Origin: Scatavimonas merdigallinarum
Lineage (GTDB): Bacteria > Bacillota > Clostridia > Oscillospirales > Acutalibacteraceae
Assembly: GCA_018713055.1 (NCBI GenBank)
Contig: DVFW01000030.1
Location: 1-23,383 of the forward strand
Direction: 5' to 3'
Length of the DNA: 23,383 bases
Shown: piece by piece, positions 1 to 7,538 of the stretch
Numbering within the stretch: the first letter of the stretch is position 1
Layout: every line of letters begins with the position of its first letter
Position numbers and translations under genes: made by a program
The notes under the pieces: model-generated
What the model was told of the DNA's origin: nothing
The model's database searches: none
The model's input: only the letters and a program-made list of their open reading frames with translations

Positions 1-1
1 G

Positions 2-88
2 GAAGCATCAAAGTACCATCCTCCAGAAAATGTGACCAATATTACTGTCAGTTTTAGAAATTATTTGAAAGGAGTCTACACACTATGA
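2..88 (+). CDS. C-terminal end of an unknown protein, cut by the window start
   Basis: This reading frame is open from the first bases of the window and ends at TGA 86-88, giving 28 residues that finish with RNYLKGVYTL. The stop overlaps the start codon of the following barstar-type gene as ATGA, the usual arrangement of translationally coupled genes. Barstar-type immunity genes usually follow the ribonuclease or other toxin they neutralise, so the position fits a toxin C-terminus. The visible residues are too few to recognise a barnase or any other fold. That the frame is coding is inferred from the overlap and the absence of stops only. Confidence 0.5.
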   Translation, partial: EASKYHPPENVTNITVSFRNYLKGVYTL

Positions 89-378
89 AAAAAGAGAAAA
101 TCGTCACGCTGGACTTAACCGGCTGCAAGTATTTGGGAGAGATTCACCAGAGGATCAAAAAGGCCTTTGATTTTCCTGATTTTTATGGAGAAAATTGGAG
201 CGCATTCGATGATTTACTTTGGAGTGAGTGTGATGCAAATAAGGTGGTTGTCTTGGGAGAAAAGGCTGTATCGGAAGAACTGAAACCAAGCATTGAAATG
301 ATAAATGAAATTTTACAGGAGCTGAAAGAACATCGTAAAAAATATGGAGAGCAAATTGAGATTGAAATACATAGTTAA
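85..378 (+). CDS. Barstar family protein (ribonuclease inhibitor)
   Basis: A 97-residue protein, close to the roughly 90 residues of barstar. The hallmark segment FPDFYGENWSAFDDLL lies at about residues 30-45 and corresponds to the barnase-binding helix of barstar (YYGENLDALWDCL in the Bacillus protein). The aspartate matching barstar Asp39 is present. The position of Asp35 is Ser here, so the contact surface differs from classical barstar. Barstar-family proteins are cytoplasmic and block a secreted or polymorphic RNase by covering its active site. The start ATG at 85 has AAAGGAG at 69-75 and overlaps the stop of the upstream frame, so it is probably co-translated with that gene. The family call is firm; the target nuclease is not visible. 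Confidence 0.88.
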   Translation: MKKEKIVTLDLTGCKYLGEIHQRIKKAFDFPDFYGENWSAFDDLLWSECDANKVVVLGEKAVSEELKPSIEMINEILQELKEHRKKYGEQIEIEIHS

Positions 379-419
379 GAATATTTGATTTTTAACCGTT
401 TTGTCATCTCACAATTTCT

Positions 420-448
420 TTGCATTTTTACTTGTTTACGTGTTAAAG
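420..448 (+). promoter_or_regulatory. Weak candidate promoter for the purine permease
   Basis: TTGCAT at 420-425 and TTAAAG at 443-448 are separated by 17 bases. The -10 matches the consensus poorly. If real, transcription would begin near 455, which favours the ATG at 527 over the TTG at 464 as the start of the permease. Confidence 0.3.
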
Positions 449-526
449 TAGAGAGGATGTGGTTTGCATTATCTTTTTCAAAAGCATTCAGAAAAAGATT
501 CCGTAAAAAAGAGGGGGCACAAGTTT

Positions 527-1882
527 ATGGAACGGTTATTTAAACTCAAACAAAACGGAACGACCGTAGGAAAAGAAGTGGTGGCTGGGTTAACAACATT
601 TTTTGCCATGGCGTATATCATTGCAGTAAACCCAACATTATTAAGTGAATCCGGTATGGAATGGGGCGCCGTTTTTCTGGCAACCATCATTTCCGCCATT
701 ATAGGAACGCTAATTATGGGACTGGTTGCCAACGTTCCTTACGCACAGGCACCGGCAATGGGTTTGAATGCCTTTTTTGTTTATACGGTTTGCTTTACGC
801 TCGGATTTACATGGCAACAGGCTTTATCCATGGTGTTTATTTGTGGTTTGATGAATATCTTTATTACGATCACAAAAATCCGAAAATACATTATTCGAGC
901 CATTCCTCGCAGCCTTCAAAATGCAATTGGCGGCGGAATTGGGATTTTTGTTGCGTATATTGGTCTACTGAATGCAGGTATGATCCGCTTTGATTCCGGC
1001 GTGCCCGAGCTGGCAACTTTAAACCAGCCTTCTTTCTGGCTTTTCCTGATCGGCTTGCTTCTGACGATTGTTCTGCTTATATGCAAAGTAAAAGGGGCGA
1101 TCCTGATCAGCATAATTATAACGGCGTTGCTCGGTATTCCAATGGGAGTAACCACAACGACAGAGACCATCAGCTTTACCGAAGCCTGCCGGCAGCTTCC
1201 CACAACCTTTGGCGCGATTTTCACCAGTGAAGGTTTAGGCTCTCTGTTTTCCGATATTTCCAAGATTCCGCTGGTGCTTGTTACCATTTTTTCTTTCAGC
1301 CTTTCTGACACCTTTGATACAATTGGAACCTTTATCGGCACGGGATGCCATACCGACATCTTCAGCGATGAGGATGAACGCGCTATGGAAGCCACGCCCG
1401 GCTTCAAATCCAAAATGGACAAAGCCTTGTTTGCCGACGCTACAGCTACATCAATCGGCGCTGTTTTGGGAACGTCGAATACTTCAACCTATGTAGAAAG
1501 CGCCGCAGGCATTGGGGCTGGTGGGCGTACCGGTCTTACCAGCGTGGTGGTAGCTTTGTGCTTTGCAATCAGCGCATTTCTGACAACCTTTGTAAGCGCC
1601 ATTCCGTTTGCTGCAACCTCCCCTGCTCTGGTGGCTGTAGGTATTATGATGATGTCGGCGTTCAAAGAAATTCAATGGGACGATCTAAACGAAGCAGTGC
1701 CAGCGTTTTTCGCCGGTATTTTCATGGCAATTTGCTACAGTATTTCTTATGGCATTGCAGCAGGATTTATTTTTTATTGCGTTACCAAAATCTGTAAAAA
1801 GCAGATAAAAAAGATTCATCCAATCCTTTGGATTTCGACCGCTTTGTTTATTTTAAATTTTGTGCTGTTGGCTATTATATAA
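527..1882 (+). CDS. NCS2 family purine permease (AzgA/PbuG-like)
   Basis: A polytopic membrane protein of 451 residues that imports adenine, guanine or hypoxanthine, probably by proton symport, judging from its family. Family signatures include VVAGLTTFFAMAYIIAVNP near the N-terminus, AMGLNAFFVYTV, QNAIGGGIGIFVAYIG, FSLSDTFDTIGT, and the segment ADATATSIGAVLGTSNTST followed by YVESAAGIGAGGRTGL. These mark the COG2252 branch (PbuG, PbuO, AdeP, GhxP) rather than the uracil/xanthine branch. The frame is open back to a TTG at 464, but the ATG at 527 begins exactly where family members begin and has GAGGGGG at 511-517. The exact base transported cannot be told from sequence. No purine riboswitch fits in the short leader. 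Confidence 0.9.
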   Translation: MERLFKLKQNGTTVGKEVVAGLTTFFAMAYIIAVNPTLLSESGMEWGAVFLATIISAIIGTLIMGLVANVPYAQAPAMGLNAFFVYTVCFTLGFTWQQALSMVFICGLMNIFITITKIRKYIIRAIPRSLQNAIGGGIGIFVAYIGLLNAGMIRFDSGVPELATLNQPSFWLFLIGLLLTIVLLICKVKGAILISIIITALLGIPMGVTTTTETISFTEACRQLPTTFGAIFTSEGLGSLFSDISKIPLVLVTIFSFSLSDTFDTIGTFIGTGCHTDIFSDEDERAMEATPGFKSKMDKALFADATATSIGAVLGTSNTSTYVESAAGIGAGGRTGLTSVVVALCFAISAFLTTFVSAIPFAATSPALVAVGIMMMSAFKEIQWDDLNEAVPAFFAGIFMAICYSISYGIAAGFIFYCVTKICKKQIKKIHPILWISTALFILNFVLLAII

Positions 1883-1902
1883 AAACAATGTAAAAATTTT
1901 AA

Positions 1903-1929
1903 AGCCTCCGTTTAAAAGAAACGGAGGCT
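1903..1929. terminator. Bidirectional terminator-like hairpin
   Basis: An 11-bp perfect stem (AGCCTCCGTTT with AAACGGAGGCT) closes a 5-base loop just after the permease. On the plus side the stem is followed by GCGCGC rather than a T run. On the minus side it is followed by TTAAAATTTTT, so it is a better terminator for glnK transcripts arriving from the right. Confidence 0.6.
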
Positions 1930-2206
1930 GCGCGCAATTTGCGGGTAAAATTTATTTTTTCTGCCTGCACTGTCACAGAATAGCTGTGGAACACAAAGAT
2001 CATTTTTATATATTAAAAAGAAACCACCTGGTGCATCTGTCCTAATTCTTTTTAAGTCTTGACTCTCGAACGCTGTATATTTTCCACCCCCGTTGCAGCT
2101 TCAGCCTGCCGGGGGTGGTATTGGCACATTTCTTTTTCATGGAATGAACCCATACATGGTGGTTACTTAATAAAACATAAGAAAGCTTTTGCAAATATAT
2201 ATACTG
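1930..2206. other. Intergenic stretch with one strong hairpin and no gene
   Basis: About 280 bases between the permease terminator and the glnK stop. No frame with a convincing ribosome site or recognisable protein was found. The only marked structure is the hairpin at 2084-2118, listed separately. Confidence 0.6.
2084..2118. other. Strong GC-rich hairpin of unknown role
   Basis: CCACCCCCG (2084-2092) pairs with CGGGGGTGG (2110-2118). The intervening bases allow a further GCAG/CTGC stem after a 2-base bulge. No T run follows on either strand, so it is not a normal intrinsic terminator. It lies about 90 bases beyond the glnK stop in an otherwise AT-rich gap. Confidence 0.6.
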
Positions 2207-2581
2207 CTATTTGGTTTCTTCTAACTCGCTTGCAGACTGGAGCGCATCATAACCGCTTTCGCCTGTACGGATCTTTACCGCATCGGTAATTTCACAGGCA
2301 AAAATCTTTCCATCCCCTACTTCACCTGTATAAGCCACCTCTTTGATCTTCTGAATGGTTTTTTCCTTCCACTCTTCAGAAGAAACAACAATTTCCAGCT
2401 TAATTTTGGGCAACAGCATTACGTCGATTTCCTGCCCGCGCACTACGGTTGTATAGCCACGCTGGGAACCAAAGCCCATCACCTGATAAGCAGTCACACC
2501 GTTAATCTGAATTTCATGAAGCGCTTCTTTAACGTCCTCCAGTTTTTCTTCACGGACAATTGCTTCCACCTTATACATCAT
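2207..2581 (-). CDS. glnK: PII nitrogen regulatory protein, GlnK type
   Basis: A 124-residue PII signal protein. PII trimers sense ATP/ADP and 2-oxoglutarate and bind the Amt channel to close it. The T-loop segment GFGSQRGYTTVVRGQEIDVM at residues 36-55 and the ATP-binding stretch TGEVGDGKIF with KIRTGE near residues 89-108 are clear. The tyrosine uridylylated in enteric PII (Tyr51 of E. coli GlnB) aligns with Ile52 here, and Tyr46 aligns with Val, so neither tyrosine is available. GGGAGG lies 8 bases before the first of two adjacent ATG codons. The gene starts 18 bases after the amt stop and is surely in the same operon; this linkage is the reason for calling it GlnK rather than GlnB. Confidence 0.94.
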   Translation of the reverse strand: MMYKVEAIVREEKLEDVKEALHEIQINGVTAYQVMGFGSQRGYTTVVRGQEIDVMLLPKIKLEIVVSSEEWKEKTIQKIKEVAYTGEVGDGKIFACEITDAVKIRTGESGYDALQSASELEETK

Positions 2582-2599
2582 AATTGTAACCTCCCTTCA

Positions 2600-3841
2600 T
2601 CAATCAAACCCGTTAAACGACGGATAGGCCTGTTCACCATGCTGCGTGGCATCAAGACCAAGCAATTCATCTTTATGGTCAACCCGAAGCTTGGTAAAGA
2701 TTCTGGTAATCCCAACGCACACCAGCGTTCCCACCAATGCAACGGCAACTGTAACCAGAATACTGATCAGCTGCGCTGTAAAAAGCTCTGTTTCACCATA
2801 GACAAGGCCGTTCCACCGTGCGACAGGATTGATATCTGTCCGGGCGAACAGCCCAGTGGCAATACCGCCCCAGATACCGCCAATACCATGACAGCCAAAC
2901 GCATCTAATGCGTCGTCTATCTTACACTTTTTCTTTAAAAAATTCATCATAAAGTAACAGATGGGGCTGACCGCCGCTCCAATGATAAGCGCTGCCCAAA
3001 TCGGGACAAAGCCGGCTCCGGGGGTAATTGCCACAAGTCCAACAACCAGCCCTGTAGAGGCGCCTACCAGCGTTGGCTTTCCGTCTTTTATGATATCTAT
3101 AACCATCCATACTAACAGCGCAGCTCCAGAAGCAAGCGCAGAAGTTAAAAATGCATGGGCCGCAAGTCCATTCGCCCCCAGCGCAGAGCCGGCGTTAAAT
3201 CCAAACCAGCCGAACCAGAGCAGCGCAGCACCTAAGAATACGAACGGAATGTTATGGACACGGTAGGATGTATGCTCTATACCGCTGCGTCTGCCAAGTA
3301 TGATTGCCAGAATCAAACCGCTGACGCCGGAGCTGATATGTACCACGTTGCCGCCAGCAAAATCCACAGCGCCAAGCTCTGCCAAAAAACCGCCCGATCC
3401 CCATACCATATGGGCCATGGGATAATAGACAACCAATGACCACAATGCGATAAAAAGGAACAATGCTTTATACCGCATGCGCCCCGCTACGGCGCCGGTG
3501 ATCAGCGCCGGCGTGATCATGGCAAACATCATCTGGAAAACCACAAAGGTGATAGAAGAAAGTGATGGAGCGTATGCCAGAACCTCATTAAAGTCAAGAC
3601 CATTGAGGCAAAGATACTCCAGCCCGCCGATGAAGCCGCCGTGGTCGGCGCCAAAAGATAATGAAAATCCGCACAACACCCACAAAACGACCGAGAGCCC
3701 CATAATGCCCGCGCAAGCCATAATTGTATTCACAATGTTTTTCCGCCGCACCAGTCCGCCATAGAAAAAGGCCAGGCCCGGCGTCATTATGAATACGAAC
3801 GCCGCACAAATCAATACAAAGCCGTTGTCTCCTGCATGCAT
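2600..3841 (-). CDS. amt: Ammonium transporter Amt
   Basis: A 413-residue inner-membrane channel for NH4+/NH3 with about 11 membrane helices, the normal family length. Numbering matches E. coli AmtB closely: Asp160 in VDFAGG, the twin pore histidines His168 in NVVHISSG and His318 in FGCHGIGG, Trp147 and Phe215 near the pore mouth. The C-terminal tail after about residue 380 ends in DHKDELLGLDATQHGEQAY, typical of the cytoplasmic region that contacts GlnK. Start ATG 3841 has AGGAG at 3851-3855. The gene is first in the operon, with glnK behind it. Its promoter and an unusual hairpin leader are listed separately. All key residues are intact, so a working transporter is expected. Confidence 0.97.
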   Translation of the reverse strand: MHAGDNGFVLICAAFVFIMTPGLAFFYGGLVRRKNIVNTIMACAGIMGLSVVLWVLCGFSLSFGADHGGFIGGLEYLCLNGLDFNEVLAYAPSLSSITFVVFQMMFAMITPALITGAVAGRMRYKALFLFIALWSLVVYYPMAHMVWGSGGFLAELGAVDFAGGNVVHISSGVSGLILAIILGRRSGIEHTSYRVHNIPFVFLGAALLWFGWFGFNAGSALGANGLAAHAFLTSALASGAALLVWMVIDIIKDGKPTLVGASTGLVVGLVAITPGAGFVPIWAALIIGAAVSPICYFMMNFLKKKCKIDDALDAFGCHGIGGIWGGIATGLFARTDINPVARWNGLVYGETELFTAQLISILVTVAVALVGTLVCVGITRIFTKLRVDHKDELLGLDATQHGEQAYPSFNGFD

Positions 3842-3866
3842 AATACCATCCTCCTAAAAATAAAAT

Positions 3867-3897
3867 AAAGGCGTCCCCAAATATTGGGAACGCCTTT
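3867..3897 (-). promoter_or_regulatory. Terminator-like hairpin in the amt-glnK mRNA leader
   Basis: On the minus strand AAAGGCGT, a U-G wobble and CCCAA pair with TTGGG and ACGCCTTT, giving a 14-bp stem with a 3-base loop. It is followed by TTTATTTTATTTTT, which runs straight into the Shine-Dalgarno of amt. The predicted transcription start lies only a few bases before the stem. The hairpin must therefore act on the amt message itself, as an attenuator or as a 5' stabiliser, because no promoter fits between it and amt. Confidence 0.65.
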
Positions 3898-3907
3898 GTT
3901 CGCTTTC

Positions 3908-3936
3908 ATTATAGCAAAGGCATTTACAGAAATCAA
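3908..3936 (-). promoter_or_regulatory. Sigma-A promoter of amt-glnK
   Basis: On the minus strand the -35 TTGATT (3931-3936) and a perfect -10 TATAAT (3908-3913) are separated by 17 bases. Transcription should start near 3901. Confidence 0.78.
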
Positions 3937-4149
3937 CCTTTTTCCAATTGCCAGGTATATTTTATGCGGTAATGATAAATAGTTTTTCATTATAATAAAC
4001 TATTTTTGTCGTATATACCCGTATATTTACAGCCTATCCATACAGCGGCATGAAAAATATCCGTTTTTCCATAGAGGCAACACACGCATTTTTTGTGCTT
4101 TATCAATATAAATTTTACCTTTTTGATTAAGAGTAAGAACCGTGGTTTT
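3937..4149. other. AT-rich intergenic region upstream of the amt promoter
   Basis: No gene is supported here. It contains a perfect 9-bp inverted repeat, AAATAGTTT (3977-3985) and AAACTATTT (3997-4005), with an 11-base spacer and no T run in the minus direction. It also holds a short direct repeat CGTATAT/CGTATAT-like at 4010-4026. Either could be a regulator site for amt, but nothing proves it. No clear terminator follows the hydrogenase-like gene. Confidence 0.45.
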
Positions 4150-5397
4150 TTAAAAATCTCGCGTAAAAATATCGCTTTTTTCAAGCAATGCTTCCACCGT
4201 ATCAAACCCAAGCCGGCGTAAAAGCTCAATGACATATGGATTGTCGATCGGTGTGGGATACGTTGCTTGCCCGCCATACGTATTTACATGCTCGCAGCCA
4301 ATTTCACGGTCAATCAGCGCTTTTGGCCCTCCCACACAACCACCGATACAGCCCATTCCTTCAAAAAAATTTGATTTTGTCTTTCCTTCCAGAAGCTGTG
4401 TAATCATATTTTTACATGCAGGTACGCCGTCTGCACGCTGTGCACGCACTGTAATTTTCCTATCCGGATACAGCCGGCTGACTGTTGCAGAAACCGCTTC
4501 GCTGACGCCACCGGCTCTGGCGTAAATACGCCCTGCTTTCGAGGAATGGTCCCGGTCGTCTTCCGGCAGTTTTGCAGGATCAATATGTGCGAAATCAAAA
4601 ATATCCTGTACTTCCTGAAACGTCAGAACAAAATCGACGTCTCCTGCAAGATCTGGTTCCTTTGCCTCTGCTTTTTTAGCAATACATGGGCCTATAAAAA
4701 CCGTTTTTGCTTTGGGATAGAGCGTCTTTATTGTGCGTGCGCAGGCAATCATTGGCGATACGGAGCCCGGCACATGCGGCATAAGCTGATGATAGATCTT
4801 CCGGATCATGGCAATCCACATGGGGCAGCAGCAGCTTGTTAACTGAAAATCCTCTCTTTTACGGATATTCTGATTAAATTCCAACGCCTCTTTTAAAGTA
4901 AGAATGTCTGCAAAAACAGCAACCTCCACCATCCCTGCAAATCCCAGCTTTTTAAATGCACTTCTGAGCCTTCCGGGTGTTACCTCCGCTTCAAACTGGC
5001 TGACAAAAGCCGGCGCAATCATCGCATAAACCGGTTCGCTCCCCGTGCGGACAGCCGCGAGCGCGGGAAGAATATCTTTGCTGGCAGTCAGCTTTTTTTC
5101 CTCACAGCGCCGGATACATTCTTCACACCCAACACATTTATCCACATCAATCGAAACGTTCCCTTTTTCATCACGGGAAATCGCGTCAAAAATACAATGG
5201 TCCATACAGGGCGCCTGATGTTCTGAAGCACACATACAGCTTTCCATTCTCCAAACCGGCGGATATTTATGCGGATTCAGCAGGCAGTCCAGCTGGTAAG
5301 GATCGCCGCCTTCCTGCAATGCTTTTTCTCTTTCTTCTTCCATATCGCCATTTAAAGACGCCTGAACCATTTTATGGTATAGATCAATAAATTTCAA
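4150..5397 (-). CDS. [FeFe]-hydrogenase-like iron-sulfur protein (short, group C/D-like)
   Basis: A 415-residue soluble protein with two N-terminal ferredoxin-like [4Fe-4S] sites, one using CMCASEHQAPCMDHC near residues 54-68 and one CVGCEECIRRC at 88-98. These are followed by an H-cluster domain. The three H-cluster motifs are present in variant form: L1 TSCCCPMW (187-194), L2 GPCIAKKAEA (236-245) and L3 EGMGCIGGCVGGP (346-358). Canonical catalytic enzymes have TSCCPxW, a Met/Pro-Pro-Cys motif and ExMxCxxGCxxGxG. The variants and the lack of a PAS domain resemble groups thought to sense or slowly turn over H2. The start is TTG with AGGAAG 7 bases upstream. No maturase genes (hydE, hydF, hydG) are near. 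Function as sensor or enzyme is unresolved. Confidence 0.85.
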   Translation of the reverse strand: MKFIDLYHKMVQASLNGDMEEEREKALQEGGDPYQLDCLLNPHKYPPVWRMESCMCASEHQAPCMDHCIFDAISRDEKGNVSIDVDKCVGCEECIRRCEEKKLTASKDILPALAAVRTGSEPVYAMIAPAFVSQFEAEVTPGRLRSAFKKLGFAGMVEVAVFADILTLKEALEFNQNIRKREDFQLTSCCCPMWIAMIRKIYHQLMPHVPGSVSPMIACARTIKTLYPKAKTVFIGPCIAKKAEAKEPDLAGDVDFVLTFQEVQDIFDFAHIDPAKLPEDDRDHSSKAGRIYARAGGVSEAVSATVSRLYPDRKITVRAQRADGVPACKNMITQLLEGKTKSNFFEGMGCIGGCVGGPKALIDREIGCEHVNTYGGQATYPTPIDNPYVIELLRRLGFDTVEALLEKSDIFTRDF

Positions 5398-5431
5398 AAT
5401 CCCACTTCCTTTATACCTGCCGTGTGAATCT

Positions 5432-5456
5432 TTTCCTGTTCTTTATTCACAGGAAA
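5432..5456 (-). other. Hairpin in the leader of the hydrogenase-like gene
   Basis: TTTCCTGT (5432-5439) and ACAGGAAA (5449-5456) can form an 8-bp stem. A competing pairing of GTGAAT (5424-5429) with ATTCAC (5445-5450) shares bases with it. Both lie between the candidate promoter and the TTG start. A switch is possible but the stems are short. Confidence 0.35.
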
Positions 5457-5463
5457 CGACACT

Positions 5464-5492
5464 ATTATATTTGGTATACAGCAGAAAAGCAA
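5464..5492 (-). promoter_or_regulatory. Candidate promoter of the hydrogenase-like gene
   Basis: A perfect -10 TATAAT (5464-5469, minus strand) sits 17 bases from TTGCTT (5487-5492), a weak -35. The -35 lies inside the left arm of the terminator hairpin of the upstream gene, so the terminator and the promoter overlap. Confidence 0.5.
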
Positions 5493-5524
5493 GCCGCTTT
5501 CCGCGGCTTGCTTTTCTGCTGTAT
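5476..5524. terminator. Terminator hairpin with a 22-bp perfect stem
   Basis: Bases 5476-5497 and 5503-5524 are perfectly complementary around a 5-base loop. The core GCAAGCCGC/GCGGCTTGC is followed by TTTTCT in both directions, with matching A runs on the other side, so it can act bidirectionally. It follows the GH18-LysM gene, whose stop codon is at 5537. Confidence 0.8.
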
Positions 5525-5536
5525 GGTACCGCTCTT

Positions 5537-7486
5537 TTACTTCTTTGGCAGTTTTAGAGTTTGCCCGGAGTATATAACCGTACCCGTTAAATTATTAAGC
5601 TCCATAATTTCTGTATAACGGTTTCCGTCGCCGAGCTGGGCTTTGGCTATTTTCCAAAGTGTATCGCCCCGTTTAACCGTATATTTCCTGAAGATACTGT
5701 CCGCATTCCCTGTATTACCACTATTTGTGCTTACCGGTATTTTCAGTTGCATGCCAGAATAAATGACCTCGCTTGTCAGTCCGTTAATCCTCATAATCTC
5801 TGTATACCGGCTTCCGGATCCCAAGTGTGCGGCTGCAATTTTCCAAAGCGTGTCGCCGGTTTTTACTTCATAAAGAAAATACTCTGCGGAAGGCTCTGAT
5901 GGAGCGGTGTTGTCCGGTTGTTTTTCCATGGTAATATACGAAGAAGAAACATAGCCGGTTTTTCCGTCGGAAAGCCTAACCCTGTAAACGCCTTTACCGT
6001 TGTCTTCCAGTACAAAAATGTGGTCACCTCCGGAAAGCGTGGCAACCACCTTCCCCTTCAGGTTTGCGTTTTTATAAACCGATACTTTTGTCTGGTTTAA
6101 TAAAACCCATGCATCTTTTCCTTCCTCCGTAACAGGCGGATCTGTAGAAGATTCTCCGTTTTCCGGCGTTTCCGGTGTTTCGGGTACTTCTGGTGTTTCC
6201 GTCTGCTCCGGAAGCGTAGGTGCATTTGTTTCCGGGCTTGTAGCATTTTCTGCATCCCCGTTAAGCCAGCTGTCGTAATGTTCCCATATAGATGGGTCTT
6301 CCTGTCCCAAGGACCAGGAGCCTACTCCTTTTAAATCATATTTTTCAACCAGATCCAGCTTTGCTTCATAAGATTGTTCATTTTCAAACCAGACCACATA
6401 GTCTCCAGGCTGCAGGACAAAATCGCCGCCTACTGTATATCTTGCACTTGCCTGTGTAATTTTAAATTCTGCTTTAACAGACTGGCTTGCTTCGTCATAC
6501 GTGACGGTTGCCTGACAATTATCCAAAATGTCCAGAATGGTTTTGCTGCTGACACCTTTACCTACGATTCTGTCGTTGTCCAGGCTCCAAACACGTCCAT
6601 AAAACGGAATTCCCACAACAATTTTATCCGGCGTTGTTTTTGTTAAGGCATACTGAACAGATCGTTCAACAAAATCAATTCCTGCAACGGGCCCGGCTTC
6701 CCCGCCCTCGTAGTGTTCGTCATACGCCATAATAAAAAGATGGTCCGCGTATTGCGCCAGTGCCGCATAATCATAGGAACCATGCCATCCCGTCTGCCAG
6801 TTATTGGGGTTGGCTGCAACTGCAACGGAAACTTCTTTGTGCTGTGGAATTTTCTCGCGTAGCAGCTTAACAAGCTGTGTATACTGGTCTCTCTGCTCAT
6901 GCGTTACATTTTCAATGTCGACATTGACGCCATCAAGATTGTACTGCGCAACATAATCCGCGATCTGTGTGGAGAGCCCTTCAACATTCTGCAACGCGTT
7001 TATACCCGCGGTCCGGTTCCAGTGATTGCTTAAAAACGGAACAACCTTTATATTTTTTGCATGCATGGTTTCAATTAAATATTCACTCAAATAATTAAGC
7101 TTCAGGCTTCCGTCCTGTTCAATATCAAAATAACTTGGAGATACTGTGTCCAGCGCGTTATGGGTCTGATTTACATATTCAATCTGCTGGTGGTCGGTTC
7201 CACTGTACAAGTATCCCATGCTGTACCGGTCCCCTGCTGCGAAAACAGAAAGAAAAAACGAAAAAGCGATCGTTGCAATCAAAATACCTGAAACAAATAT
7301 TTTTACGCTTGCAATTTTAGCTTTTTTTGCATAGGCTTTTACAGACGCTAAAATTTCTTTGGAATTTGACAAAACATTTTTTCCAACGTCAAACTCCTGT
7401 GCAAATTCAACATCTTCCCTTGTATATTCAAGAATTATGTCATACGTTCCATTATGGTTGGATACCAGCTTTATAGCAGGCAGCAT
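5537..7486 (-). CDS. Membrane-anchored GH18 hydrolase with SH3b and two LysM domains
   Basis: Probable cell-wall or spore-wall glycosidase of 649 residues (positions below count from the GTG three codons upstream). A cytoplasmic segment of about 60 residues leads to one membrane helix at 62-87. A GH18 domain covers about 90-412 with the catalytic motif DGVNVDIE at 188-195 (Glu195 as acid) and MAYDEHYEGGEAGP at 256-269, as in YaaH/SleL-like enzymes. A Pro/Thr/Glu-rich linker at 413-460, an SH3b domain at 461-523 and LysM domains at 541-587 and 604-649 follow. The ATG at 7486 has AAAGGTG 6 bases upstream; the GTG at 7495 lies inside that site and is less likely. GH18 enzymes of this architecture cut N-acetylglucosaminyl bonds in peptidoglycan or chitin; substrate is inferred. 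The N-terminal segment looks conserved, but I cannot name it. Confidence 0.9.
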   Translation of the reverse strand: MLPAIKLVSNHNGTYDIILEYTREDVEFAQEFDVGKNVLSNSKEILASVKAYAKKAKIASVKIFVSGILIATIAFSFFLSVFAAGDRYSMGYLYSGTDHQQIEYVNQTHNALDTVSPSYFDIEQDGSLKLNYLSEYLIETMHAKNIKVVPFLSNHWNRTAGINALQNVEGLSTQIADYVAQYNLDGVNVDIENVTHEQRDQYTQLVKLLREKIPQHKEVSVAVAANPNNWQTGWHGSYDYAALAQYADHLFIMAYDEHYEGGEAGPVAGIDFVERSVQYALTKTTPDKIVVGIPFYGRVWSLDNDRIVGKGVSSKTILDILDNCQATVTYDEASQSVKAEFKITQASARYTVGGDFVLQPGDYVVWFENEQSYEAKLDLVEKYDLKGVGSWSLGQEDPSIWEHYDSWLNGDAENATSPETNAPTLPEQTETPEVPETPETPENGESSTDPPVTEEGKDAWVLLNQTKVSVYKNANLKGKVVATLSGGDHIFVLEDNGKGVYRVRLSDGKTGYVSSSYITMEKQPDNTAPSEPSAEYFLYEVKTGDTLWKIAAAHLGSGSRYTEIMRINGLTSEVIYSGMQLKIPVSTNSGNTGNADSIFRKYTVKRGDTLWKIAKAQLGDGNRYTEIMELNNLTGTVIYSGQTLKLPKK

Positions 7487-7538
7487 AGCATTCACCTTTC
7501 CTGTTTAAATCTGTGCGACTTTTTGCGTTTGTTACCAA

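Noticed and set aside
464..526. N-terminal extension of the purine permease to the TTG at 464
   Set aside because: The extension is not family-like, and ATG 527 has GAGGGGG before it.
3867..3897. ANTAR-type RNA target in the amt leader
   Set aside because: The apical hexaloop reading AATATT lacks the G expected at position 4, and only one hairpin is present.
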